Shown in pieces: positions 23,501-33,930 of a stretch of DNA of 64,000 nucleotides (the first letter of the stretch is position 1; every line of letters starts with the position of its first letter). Position numbers and translations under genes: made by a program. The stretch is taken from assembly GCA_034401795.1 (NCBI GenBank), contig CM067367.1, positions 31,511,329-31,575,328 of the forward strand, given 5' to 3'. The notes under the pieces are model-generated. The model was not told the origin of the DNA. It was given only the letters and a program-made list of their open reading frames with translations, and made no database searches. The DNA comes from Chaetoderma sp. LZ-2023a. Its lineage: Eukaryota; Mollusca; Caudofoveata; Chaetodermatida; Chaetodermatidae.

Positions 23501-24480
23501 GGGCATGGTATGCGTAAGAGAGTTGATGGACAAGGAACACTTCCTGCGAACTGGCAGATTTTCCTACAACGAGATGAAAACAAGCCTGAACTGTTTGTGC
23601 TACTAGCGACTTACATTGAATCATTGGTTAGAGAAGGCAAGCAAGTTCTAATAAGCACCTTGAATGAAGATGTGGTCAGCGCTACTGCAATTGACAAAGA
23701 CTGGCTTGCACCATGGAGTCAGTAAGAAGCCGACACGTGAGCTTTGCTCCACGCAGCTCATGCAGCTAATAATGGATGCAATCAAGTAATGATAAGAAAT
23801 GTCGAGACAGATATTGTTGTTCTTTGTATAGCCAACATCATACGATTCGGTCTGAAAGAATTGTGGATTGCCTTTTGGAGTGGGCAAGGACTTGCGGTAC
23901 ATACCCCTACACATCATTGTCAGTAGTTTGGGCACAATTCCGCTTTACCATTCTTCCATGTCATCACTGGCTGCGACACCGTATAAGCCTTCTGTGAACG
24001 AGGCAAGAAATCAGCATATGACACCTGGAAGGCATTTCCATCTAGCCTATCAGAAAGTCCACACATGTATACAGTCTCAGACAAGGGCATTGAATAAATT
24101 GAGTGATTTGTTGTACATATGTATAGTAGTACATGTTCATCGATCCGTGTCAATGAAGTGTCAAACACCTTTCTCACAATTGAAAACATCCTTCCTAGCC
24201 AGGCTGCTCTTTGTGAACATATCAAGAGAGCCACCTTCCAGACAGGCTACATCTAGGAGCAAGCCATGTTTCCCATTCCAGTCCTGCCAAGCCTCGCTGA
24301 TTGGAGTGGAGTTGGAATGTCGGCAGATGGACACCGGTGTGGACCACCCTACCTGAGCATTCAAGCCCGTGTCATGAACTAATTTAATGGGCGTGTCGTA
24401 AAGCATGCAGCAGTTTGTGTAAGCTTTACACGGCAAGACTTCGGTGTACAGCTCTGTGTTATTGTTCTGGAAACTGTCAT
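20550..24480 (+). pseudogene. Academ-like transposase pseudogene, copy 2 (near full length)
   Basis: This is the best-preserved copy of the family, broken by many stops and frameshifts. In order: an N-terminal zinc-binding-like block (HWNCCALCQE...CPAYSTR...GSGY, 20643-20745); FNELG (about 20765); a DFDSD-like SFDGDAYC at 21525-21548; FDGSFNSECQQQ (about 21608); ISLTQHPW (about 21995); INPRQSTGIAMDKPL and GGLHIEMPALKTLG (22378-22503); VPVHIRDM (about 22882); KGDGG...VGLTEDPAALR (about 23038-23088); RLEVVWGRY (about 23432); LPANWQIFLQRDENKPELF (about 23540-23596); EADT, NVETDIVVLCIA and ITGCDT (23730-23975), which look like an XPG/PIN-type nuclease. Last comes ILPSQAALCEHIKRATF (about 24188) and a weak Cys-rich tail. 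A block around 23358 (equivalent to 7500-7820 of copy 1) is deleted. XPG nuclease plus Cys-rich finger points to Academ DNA transposons; no TIRs were found. Confidence 0.8.
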
Positions 24481-25829
24481 CATTAGGAATAAAATAGTGT
24501 CAGATATGTGATTAGATGTGTCATTCAAAGGTAAACATACAGAAAGTTGAATAATGTTCAAATATGTTGAACCATATTATACTGACATATACAAAATACT
24601 ACAATGCTGCCCTCTGGTCGAAGTAGCCTACACACTAAATTTATATATATGTAAATGTCGGCTTTCTCATAATCGATAACAAGCACCTGCTTGTCTCAAA
24701 TGATGGTGCTTCTTTAAGAAAGGTGGTCAGAAGACTACACTCGTCTTAAGGAGTCTGAATCAGTTGGCTACATGAGATACATTGTATGTGTATACTGTAT
24801 TTACATATGAGTTGTGTTGGCCGACAATCTATCTTTAGTAAGTTTCACATTGTGATGACCAATACAGTGTCCGGTATAGACAGGTTTGACTGATATATGT
24901 ATACTCGAATGATTAAGTATGTTAATATCGCAATAGGCTTAACCAGGATTACGCATTTACTGAGCAACAGTTGTCAAGACGATTTACATCTTTTCAATTT
25001 GAATGAACATTTGTACACCGAAAGTAAGGTGAAACTTACAACTGAATTGATCCAGAGTTTTCAAAAATATTGTTTTGGTATGCAAATTGATAGGTCTTAC
25101 AACAATTAATGAAGCCATTTTGACCGTCTTTATCATTAAAGCACTAGGCATTCTAGCGTGTTGGGACAATAGGTATTACCTATTATTTGATATCAATAGA
25201 TAACAAACATTTTAGTTCCCATTTGGTACATGCTACATCTTCAGATACAGAATTCCTCGGCATATGATAATAGCCCTTATTTTGAAGTTAATCCTTTCAA
25301 CACTGAAATCATAAAATATCAATTTCAAGACAATATTATAGATAATGTTGCTGAGTATTTCAGAACTAATTTGACTGGAATATATTCTTCGCCTAGGTAA
25401 GCACATGTCCACGTCAAATTCGGGTTTTTCGCAGAATGTTTCATAATTTGAATATATTTATTTTGTATTCGGCCTTTCGGATTAAAAGGGTTAATGCAAT
25501 AGGTGTATATGTTGTAAGATTTCTCTAATACAACACAAAAGTTGATCACGTGAAATATTCATTATAGTTTTAATGAGACATTATAAGAACATTGTTCTAT
25601 GTACAGCGCCGTCTAAACGAATTTCATCTGTGAAAATTATGGGAAAACAGTGCTATTTTTTTAATTTCTAATATTATCTTTCATGGGGAAGATCCAGAGT
25701 GGGTCTTGCTTTTATATGATTCTACACCTACGAAGGTAGGCCTACTTCTATGCGAAATTTCATGCTTTTATCAGGCTTTGAACAATTCTCGGCCTATCCG
25801 CCGAACTACTACACGTTTGAACCGGGCGG

Positions 25830-25860
<31 letters not shown>

Positions 25861-26190
25861 CTTTTCGATCGCTGGTATCACACTTGGAGAGCCGTTATCA
25901 AGATGAAATGAAATGACCGGGTTGACTTGATATGAAGAACTATTATGTCGTATATTTTGAAGGTAACATCATGGGAGGAAAGTGTCGCTGCCAAACTAGC
26001 ATCAAGATACGCAACGCTTTAGGTACTGGGCCCTACCGATCATTCAAGTTGCTGACGTCAAGATCAAATACCTCGCTTCTTAACAAACTAACAATCATAA
26101 GTACGTAGCTGTGTCTCGAAAATGGCAATAGTGCGCACCAATGAGCTGAATTGTATGTATATCTTTGGTGAATTTTTTATTTAATTAACA
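24481..26190. other. No gene; (TTC)n microsatellite
   Basis: AT-rich sequence with a (TTC)n run at 25828-25864 and a weak element A core-like trace ('gtatttcagaactaatttgactgga', about 25352). No gene is recognised. Confidence 0.5.
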
Positions 26191-26192
26191 TT

Positions 26193-26622
26193 TTATTGAA
26201 TATTTTGGAACTAATTTGACTGGGAGTTATTGCTGCCATATGCAGACCGTGTAGACAGTGTTGGGATCGATCGATCCCTTCACTCCCTGAATTTCAATTT
26301 ACAGAAAACAACACAGATAAGCTATCACATATTTTGAAACCAATTTGTAGCTGCCTATTGCCTATTCAAATTAGTTTCAAAGTATTCAACAGAATGTGTA
26401 TTAAATATTAACGACATAGGGCCGACAATTCGTGCAGCAACACTTAGTCCGACATCAATTACATTGGTGGCGAAGTTAACTACACCATTCTTGGCGTAAA
26501 TGATTATGACATCATTCCTACACGTCACGTATTTGAGTATGACGTCATATAATTGATGGGTAAACTGAAACCCTCAATTCTTGTGGCATAGCTAGAAACT
26601 AATCCCTCTATTGTCAATATGC
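26193..26622 (+). mobile_element. Element A composite copy
   Basis: A left core arm (26193-26240) runs into GGGATCGATCGATCCC (26263-26278), then a second, diverged core (about 26310-26403), spacer and 3' block with TGACGTCA at 26540-26547. After that end, a piece of element A terminal sequence in the opposite sense ('ggcatagctagaaac') follows at 26588-26622. The arrangement suggests rearranged or nested copies. Confidence 0.7.
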
Positions 26623-26749
26623 GTGTCCTAAAATCATAATTCTGAGACATCCGCTTCAAAGAATTAAAGAGAATGGTCTAACAGAGAGATCAATTTGTAA
26701 ATAAGCTCCTTCACTTTATATCCGTGTTTTAATTGATTTTAACGCTTTG

Positions 26750-27055
26750 AACTCTGCAGTCCTGGAATCGTAATTTCCATGTAACTATGCGAGTAAGCTG
26801 TTGGATATTTTGAAACTAATTTAACTGGGAGCTGTTGATGGCAACACCAGTTCCCAGCCAAATTAGTTAAACATATTCGATCAGTAATTTATTGATTGTA
26901 AATCCACCACAGCCATACAATTCATGCACTTTCGTGTTTGACTGTCCGACTTTACATGACGGACATACGTTATTTTGTCTATGACGTCACATAAGAAGCG
27001 ACGTAAGTTAATTATTACGCCAGGTATCTGAGTGACAGATCGGACCCTCCATTTC
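26750..27055 (+). mobile_element. Element A variant copy, second subfamily
   Basis: Core arms at 26800-26880 enclose a shortened turn ('gttgatggcaacac'), followed by a spacer, TGACGTCA at 26982-26989 and an end reading 'gacagatcggaccctccatt'. It shares that end with 4565-4592. Confidence 0.7.
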
Positions 27056-27159
27056 TGTACCTATTCACTAGTAATATCAAAATATTAATTTATTAATGGG
27101 CAGGAGTAGTTAAATTACATTTATATAGTATGGTGCTAGTCAGGGTTAGATATAAGTGG

Positions 27160-27270
27160 CCATCTCGTAGTCCGTTACTACCAAATTTAAGAACGGACTA
27201 CCAAAATTATAATATCACTAGTCCGACGGACTACCTTAAGACTAGCGTAGGCCGTTACATAAGACCAATT
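27160..27270. repeat. Short inverted-repeat cluster (TAGTCCG)
   Basis: 'gtagtccgttac', 'acggactacc' and the palindrome-like 'ctagtccgacggactacc' alternate, forming overlapping short hairpins. Confidence 0.45.
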
Positions 27271-27639
27271 CATTACCGACATTAGTTTAGGAAAATCTGC
27301 TCGTTCTAGTGGTCTCATTCTGCATACTTGTAGTTGTACATGTAACAAGTTTGACATCAAATTTCCTCTTATATATACCAAACTACGCAGTCGAATCGTG
27401 TTTGTCAAATTGATCGTTTGCGATGAATAATACGAACAAATAGGTCTACTCAGATCACTATGAGTACTCTCCCAAAGTATTCAATTCTTGGAACTATCGA
27501 AGCAGATTCTCACGATACAGTGTCTTAGAAGCGTATCTAATAGATATTGTAGTTTATTTTCGCAAAGGATATATATCCAAATGCCAAAATATTTCAAGCA
27601 TATCAGTGACCATGAAATGTAGTAGCCTAAGCACAGTTT

Positions 27640-27715
27640 ACACGAGCAGATAGACTATACAATTTGTACATTAGTACACGTCGTACAGCAAATTGTACAG
27701 TCTATCTGATCGTGT
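27640..27715. repeat. 76-bp hairpin palindrome
   Basis: Arms 'acacgagcagatagactata' and its inverted partner ending 'gatcgtgt' pair over about 27 bp with few mismatches around a short loop. Confidence 0.7.
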
Positions 27716-27773
27716 AATCATGTTACATTGAAATTGTAACCACCGACGCGTGGCATCTACTCCAACATGACTA

Positions 27774-28068
27774 TGGCCGTATTCACATTAGGCCGTCTAG
27801 TTAATCCTGAATAACGCCATACGCCAGGATTAAGTCTTTAGTGAGAACACGGCCTTAGATTAGCTAATCCATCAAAATGTTTCGTTTTACTCGGGTAAGC
27901 ATTCACGCTTACACAAGATTCACGCTTACAGAAGTTATGACAAGGACACGAATATTTGCGTTCGACCTGACTTAGGCCGTGTTCTCATTGGAGAATTAAC
28001 CTGCGTAGCGCAATACTGAGGTACGGCGTTATTCCTGATTAACTCTTCAGTGAGAATACGGCCTAAGG
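27774..28068. repeat. Two ~90-bp mini inverted-repeat elements (GGCCGT ends)
   Basis: Copies at about 27774-27860 and 27972-28068 both start with GGCCGTGTTCTCA-like sequence and end with its complement. The second is flanked by TAGG/CCTA continuations. Interiors share 'gttaatcctgaataacg' related phrases. A further end-like piece ('gagaacacggcc') lies at about 28408-28420. Confidence 0.6.
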
Positions 28069-28149
28069 CCTCTTTCCCATTGTCTATTTCGTGTACTACG
28101 TAGTTTAATATATGGCTGATATATCGGTTTGCATTTCCACTGCTGTAAG

Positions 28150-28270
28150 ATAGTGCTGGTCTGGGCGGTGGTGCTACCTGATGGAGAGCGAGAGAAAATG
28201 TTGATCGCAGCTCTACCCGGCAGACAGTGAGAGAAAGTACTGACGGTAACGCTACCTGGCAAATGTTGAG
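28150..28270. repeat. ~50-bp degenerate tandem units
   Basis: Three units related to 'gctacctgatggagagcgag' with 'gagaaaatgttga'. The minus-strand open frames here (27935-28321) follow the repeat and show no domain. Confidence 0.4.
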
Positions 28271-28584
28271 GGAATATGTTGGGTTCACATAGGGAAGCAA
28301 TAGCGATATATCTCGAAACAAATGACGTATATATTCCGGTGCAAGAGCCAGTTCAATGAGAATTCTAGCCGATAGACCTGGTATTTACAGAACTAGTGAC
28401 TGTATGAGAACACGGCCTTACTTCCTTCTTACTTCGGATTAGCACTTTAGTGTGAACACCAGCTCTGTCTCAGTTGTTCCCTCACTGCTGAATACAATAC
28501 ACTATTGTAGCCTCTTGCGTGAGGACAATGATTGAGACAGGCATTAGATTTCATTATCGGTGTGACTTGTTATAGAAAGATATT

Positions 28585-28665
28585 TTTTATTGTTGTTATT
28601 GTTATTGTTATTGTTATTGTTATTGTTATTGTTATTGTTGTTGTTGTTGTTTTTGTTTTTGTTGT
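28585..28665. repeat. (TTATTG)n microsatellite
   Basis: Hexanucleotide TTATTG repeats degrading to TTG and TTTTTG units. Confidence 0.9.
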
Positions 28666-28857
28666 TATGTGAAGACAATCCTCCAATAATTTGAAGAACC
28701 CACAACAGTGGTAAAATGTTTGTATTGGTTTTTAACTAGAAAGTGCTAGTACGGGAGAGGACTAGGGGACGATACATAGATTAAAACAAAATAAAATAAC
28801 ATACAAAGTTAAATGATCAGACAATACACGATTAAGATTATTTATAGAGAATCTGGA

Positions 28858-28985
28858 ACTCGGTCACTTTTCATATCACTATTATGGACCGAGTTGAAAA
28901 TTATCAGTTTGCACGAGCTTTAGCGAGTGAAAAATTGATAATTTTCAACGAGGTTCATAATAGTGATATGAAAAGTGACCGAGTT
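28858..28985. repeat. 128-bp foldback palindrome
   Basis: The arms begin 'aactcggtcacttttcatat' and end with the exact complement ('gaaaagtgaccgagtt'). They pair over about 50 bp with a loop of about 20 bp. A related type of hairpin element is at 59310-59500. Confidence 0.8.
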
Positions 28986-29261
28986 TGAGATTTTATTTAT
29001 CATACAAACTGTAATTTTGAAATATTTGCCAATAGTTGCTGATGTGACTTCTATCTGATTTCTCATTGTTGATTTTCGTGAAATCGATACCGCCACTGTG
29101 ACGCACCACTACTTGGTAACAGGTACTAAATGCGCAGCAAAATATTATGGCAAACATAAAATCTGGCGATGTCAGCCGTAAACCACACTTTTCTTCTAAG
29201 ACTATCGCAGAGCCACGGCCATCAATCGTTACTTCGCTGCCAACTGATAAACTGTTAAACG

Positions 29262-29329
29262 TGCGATGACGTTTCATGAATGACAAATCGTAGTAAACAA
29301 ATCGTAGTAAAACAGTACTGCGTAGTAAT
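29262..29329 (+). repeat. 68-bp repeat, upstream of GPCR
   Basis: Identical base for base to 30940-31007. It contains two copies of 'aaatcgtagtaaac'-like sequence and 'cagtactgcgtagtaat'. Confidence 0.95.
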
Positions 29330-29671
29330 CCCTACGCGTCACGCTCACATCAATCGATGTTTTAATTGGTCGATTTAAATGAGTTGCCCACCCAACAGCC
29401 AATGAAAATACTCCGTTGAATATGGCACGTGTGCTCATATCGAAAAATATGGAACGGGCTAGAAGGCTTGTTTATATGATCAATTTAGTTATGTTCAAAA
29501 ATATTCAACAGTGTGTGTTTATTTCGTTTTGGGATATGTTATGTTATTTCCGAGAAATGATGTGTATAGGTATGGAGTTCCTCCATTAATAATTAAGGGA
29601 CATATTCTTAAATATTTGCAGGTACACCATCTATCTATTGCGTTGCGGAAAGGAAAATCTGAAAAAAGAAA

Positions 29672-30634
29672 ATGGCACTAAATCTGAATATTACCGATAA
29701 CACAACAAACGATGTCGGTCTCTTCCTGATGTTCCAAAACATCCCCAGTTTCATGTACCGAGAATTGACGATTGCTTACAATCTTGCAGGAGTGGTTTTT
29801 AACGGGATCCTTATAACCTATTTCATAAAATCACGAAAATACCGGTCACCTACCTTCATGTTGCTGACCAGTTTGGCTTTCATGGACGTTATATGTTGTG
29901 TATCGTGTGCTTTGTCGTCTGCCTTTATATTTCCTACTATGCCAATTCCAGAGGTTGGTCGTGGATGCCAGGTCGTTGTCTTCTTTTCAATGGTGGGCGT
30001 GTATGCCAGCGAGTATCATCTCGTGTTCTTCGCGACACTGCGTTTTTATCAACTAGCATTCCCACTGGCAGCCAGAGCAAAAATAACGAGTACACTCGTC
30101 ATCAAAGGTTGTGTAGTTATCGTATTCCTTGTTATCCTATACATGTTGCCTTTGGTTATTATGTACGGCGCAAAGTCCGTCACAATGGATGGTAATCGGG
30201 TGACTATCTGTACATTTAGCGGTAATAGATATGCATATGACGTCACGTACCTAATTCTTAACACCGTAATTCCTTGTGCCGCTATTGTACTGCTGCACAT
30301 TGCCAAATACATTGTAGTGTGGAGAACTAGGTTATCTGTTGTTTCTGAACAGCAAAGTAGACAGAATGCGGATGCACGTGCGGTAACTATTATCATTGTC
30401 TTGTTTTTCTTCGCCTGGTTCCCGGCCTATATCTATGCAAATATTCAACACAAGAGGATTGAGAACTACAGAAAAATGAGAGATAGCTTATATTTGATTT
30501 TATTATATATTATTTTTAGTAATTCCACATTGAATCCGTTAGTGTATTGTTTTGCCGCAAAGACTGTACGAGATGATATTCTTAAACTCCTCTGTCCTAG
30601 ACGATACAAGGATGAACAGACGAAACTGAAGTAA
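29672..30634 (+). CDS. Rhodopsin-class G-protein-coupled receptor, intronless
   Basis: A complete 320-residue class A GPCR, ligand unknown, expected at the plasma membrane. Seven hydrophobic segments lie near residues 31-53, 60-86, 97-127, 139-165, 190-218, 236-258 and 270-296. Landmarks: N44 in TM1, LAFMD with D72 in TM2, C99 and C180 for the extracellular disulfide, P201 in TM5, AWFP (248-251) in place of CWxP in TM6, and NPLVY (288-292) in TM7. The TM3 DRY motif reads LRF (123-125): the Arg is kept but the Asp is lost. The N-terminus has N-glycosylation sequons at N6 and N10, and the tail is short with CPRR. The ATG has a strong context (AAAATGG). A TGACGTCA happens to lie inside the frame at 30239-30246. 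Element A starts two bases after the stop. Intronless orphan receptors of this sort are common in large invertebrate expansions. Confidence 0.93.
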   Translation: MALNLNITDNTTNDVGLFLMFQNIPSFMYRELTIAYNLAGVVFNGILITYFIKSRKYRSPTFMLLTSLAFMDVICCVSCALSSAFIFPTMPIPEVGRGCQVVVFFSMVGVYASEYHLVFFATLRFYQLAFPLAARAKITSTLVIKGCVVIVFLVILYMLPLVIMYGAKSVTMDGNRVTICTFSGNRYAYDVTYLILNTVIPCAAIVLLHIAKYIVVWRTRLSVVSEQQSRQNADARAVTIIIVLFFFAWFPAYIYANIQHKRIENYRKMRDSLYLILLYIIFSNSTLNPLVYCFAAKTVRDDILKLLCPRRYKDEQTKLK

Positions 30635-30636
30635 AT

Positions 30637-31130
30637 GGTCGCCTCCATTTTTATCTATGTCCAGCCCATCTCTAGCTAAGCTTCACCCACACCTCGCTCA
30701 TGTTGGGAACGATCGATCTCTGAACTCTCTGACTATCAATTTCAAGAAAAGTATACAGGTGAGCTATTGAATACTTTGGAACTAATTTGACTGGGCGCTA
30801 TTGCTGCATATAGCAGCAACAACGTCCAGTCAAATTAGTTTCAAAATATTCAACAGCATGTTTATTAAATAGGAGAGACATAAAATTCGTACAACGTAAC
30901 GGACTATTAAGAGTTAAAGACTGTCAAACGATGACATTTTGCGATGACGTTTCATGAATGACAAATCGTAGTAAACAAATCGTAGTAAAACAGTACTGCG
31001 TAGTAATATACTACGGCCATATAGAAACATTCATGACGTAATGCTTATGACGTCACCTTACACCCCACTTAGCTGATTATGACGTCATATGACGTCAGAT
31101 TGATAGATAGATACTATGGAAATGGGAATT
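30637..31130 (+). mobile_element. Element A copy directly after the GPCR stop
   Basis: Full-length copy: terminal 'aatggtcgcctccattttta', GC-rich block, mutated GATCGATC motif (about 30708), a good hairpin core (about 30765-30855), spacer, then a 3' block with TGACGTCA at 31048, 31080 and 31090 and an end near 31130. Its spacer contains the 68-bp insertion at 30940-31007. An ATTAAA at about 30862 could serve as a polyadenylation signal for the GPCR transcript. Confidence 0.85.
30940..31007 (+). repeat. 68-bp repeat inside element A, downstream of GPCR
   Basis: Perfect copy of 29262-29329, placed where other element A copies have ordinary spacer sequence. It reads as filler DNA copied from the upstream locus, or the reverse. 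Confidence 0.95.
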
Positions 31131-31249
31131 TCACCTACTTGTACTTTAAATGGCAAGCGAGAGTTCTATTTGTCTAGTCAAATTTTCTTGTGTTATCAGT
31201 GACGTGTAGATGGGAAACTTTGATTCCCTCCTCTTCTATTCCCAACCGC

Positions 31250-31800
31250 CCCCCACCCCCAAATGGACATTTCTCAAGACCACTGCGCAGAGACCGTTTT
31301 TGGCCAACTTGAAGGTTAAAGGGTTTAAAGTTAGTATATCTCTTTCTTTATATCTAATAGATATACATGTAGAATAGGAAGTTTTCAAAATAATAGCTTT
31401 TGACATTTGTGTTTAACCCGTTATTGACCAAGACAGGCACATTGGCATCTGCAGGGGTGTTGAGAAATGTCCATTTGTGGATTTTGCCAGCCAAAAGAAG
31501 ATTGTTTTTTTAAAGTAAACACGGGAATGACTGGCTTGATATATAAAACGAGCTAGTCATTTCATTGGTAAATTTTCTTTGCCCTATAAAATTGCGCTAT
31601 AAATGGGCATTGACCAAGAATGAATCTAAGTTTTCTTTACAAATCTTGACCATTGAAATGGTTAATGATCAAGTCGACCAATAGCTTCTATACAGTGGTT
31701 TTAAAATGTCAATTTGCAGACCAAGAGAGGCATATCTTTGAAAATTTACCACTGGGATAACTTGCTACATGTAGGTAACTGAGTCAGTTAAATTAACAAA
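31250..31800. repeat. Palindromic element B fragments
   Basis: Several pieces related to 16140-16345: 'ctcaagaccactgcgcagag' (about 31274), a 'gggaatgactggcttgatat' hairpin (31528-31575) and 'gcagaccaagagaggcatat' with 'tttaccactggga' (31718-31762). They are nested or rearranged copies with no gene. Confidence 0.55.
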
Positions 31801-31918
31801 AAATTATCATGGTTTACAAATGGATATTTTATATGAAGATTTTACGCTTTGTACTGACGAAGTTTTAACATTTTATCATATCATTATCCCATTTAATTTT
31901 ATTATATAATTCATTGGC

Positions 31919-33930
31919 TATATCAATGCGCGAAAACACACCACCACTAAGTGTCGAATTGTCAACGCATATGGCCCAACTACCAAAAAAGCCAAAGAGA
32001 ATCCAGCAATATTAGATTCCTTCTATGCAGAACTGAGCTCCGCCATTACAATCCCAGCTAGATGGCAACTGTCCGTGTGTGGAGATTTCAACTCCAAGCT
32101 GGGTAAACTCGGAATTGCAAAAAGTGCAGGACTTGGCGTATGCATGGGATCCTATGGAGAGGGCACACGCAACAGCAATGGAGATGCATCGGTGGCATTC
32201 CTTAGTTCCATTGGCCTATTTGTCACAAATATGACTTTCAAACACCCAATGCCGTCACCGGACAACATGGATTTGGACACATTACAAAAAGGTTCTAAGG
32301 CTACAACAGCTGTCTTCAACCAAATAGATTTCATGCTATGCAAGACAGAAGCAAAACCCTTACTCCGGAACGCTCGTTCGTATGGAGACACATACCTCAA
32401 TACTGACCATAAGCTAGTCATTACACGCCTTCAGATGAACGATCTATACATACTATATAAACGCCATAGCAGGCAAGAGGGTAGAGTCACCTACAACATA
32501 CCCAAGCTCATCAGCGACACAGACACTCAAATGTCATACAAAAAAGCCCTCGGGGAGCAGATAGCTAACATCGATGGTAGCTCCGATCCAAACGAAGCCC
32601 TAACCAAAATGCTGAAATCTATGGAATCATCCGCTACCAGCACCATAGGTGTTCTTCAAAATAACCAAACTAGGTATAATGACGCCCCTCTAGTAGTAAA
32701 ACTGTCAGCAGAACAGACAGCATTACTGCTGCCCATCTATCAAAGCGGCCAAAGTGAAGACCGCACCAAACTACACAGGGACCGCAATATTATTCTGTGC
32801 CACATTAGCGAACGCTTAAAAGATTTTGCTATTCAACAGGTAAAATCCCTAGCAGATGAAATTACTGCCACAAATGACTGTCACACAATGTTTCGGGCAG
32901 CCCGAGCGCTAAGAATTACTGACTACACACCAGCACTCACTTTACACAACTCTAAAAGACACTTCATTGGAAATGACCAGGGAAAAGCCGAGGCGATCCG
33001 AGAATGGTTCAAGGAACAGTTCACTGACAACGATGATGCACCCTTGCACCCGTTCTCAGGAGACCCTAGACCATTACTAACACCAATTAAAAAAGCAGAA
33101 GTTGAGAAGGCACTTAAAGCCCTGAAATATTGACGTGCATCTGGACCTGATGGCATGAGCAATGAACTATTCAAATATGCAAGTGACAATATCTCAAAAC
33201 CGATCACGCACCTAATCAATTCAGCTTTTATGCACCACCTTCCCATCGACACTGTAGGCCAAGGCACCCTTATCGCACTACCCAAGCCCAAGAAGCCGGG
33301 CCCCCAGCCAATCTGCGGCCCATTCCCAGTGTGCTCCTCAACAGCATACGGATAATCCTATCCAATGTTACTCTATGCCGCATCCTAGACAAGATCGATT
33401 ACTTCACCGGAACATATCAAAGTGGCTTCAAACGTGGACGCAGCTGCGCAGACATTGTATGGGCTCAACGCATGCTTGTATCGGTAGTCATGTCCAAACA
33501 TTGAGATTTCCATAAAATGGGCATTGACATTTCACGAGCCTTCGACACAATTAAACGCTCAAAGAACCTAGATGTACTACGCCAGAACAGTTGCAATGAG
33601 GATGAGCGACAACTAGTAAGACAACTACTTGCAGACACCAAGCTGAGAGTACGAGTCAGGTCAGTGAAGTCTGTAGAGTTTGAGACATCAATCGGCTCCC
33701 CACTGGGAGTCTATCTCTGGTGCTTTTGCTGCCGCATTGAAATATGTGCGGGAAAGTACCACAAGACACACACACACCCAAGTGTCAATACTAGGCATGC
33801 CGCTAGAGATGGAATATGCCGACGATGTGGACTTCATAGACGAGGAAAAGAAACCCCTTGACGAACTTCTCCAAATAGCTGCAAGCAAAACTAAAATAAC
33901 GCATGCGGTTAATTGTTCAGATGGTTAATG
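31919..33930 (+). pseudogene. RTE-like LINE: endonuclease plus reverse transcriptase, broken
   Basis: An open stretch from about 31919 to 33131 encodes the C-terminal part of an apurinic-type endonuclease: VNAYGPTTKKAKENP (about 31961), CGDFNSKLG (from 32078) and NTDHKLV (about 32402). A linker leads to the reverse transcriptase. A TGA at 33131 lies in frame just before ASGPDGMSNELF, and further stops follow. Then come QSGFKRGRS (about 33418), GIDISRAFDTI (about 33520), GSPLGVY and, after a frameshift, EYADDVDFID (about 33812). The endonuclease N-terminus and the end of ORF2 are missing, so it cannot be functional. The endonuclease/RT arrangement and ADDVDF motif suggest an RTE-like LINE, unlike the one at 12.8 kb. 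Clade is tentative. Confidence 0.82.

Noticed and set aside
28993..29286. 97-codon minus-strand frame upstream of the GPCR
   Set aside because: Its start lies inside the 68-bp repeat, no domain or signal is recognisable, and AT-rich DNA gives such frames by chance.
30239..30246. TGACGTCA inside the GPCR frame as a regulatory site
   Set aside because: It lies within coding sequence, not within element A, and a single occurrence is expected by chance in the window.
30049..30396. 115-codon minus-strand and 100-codon plus-strand alternative frames
   Set aside because: Shadows of the GPCR coding sequence.
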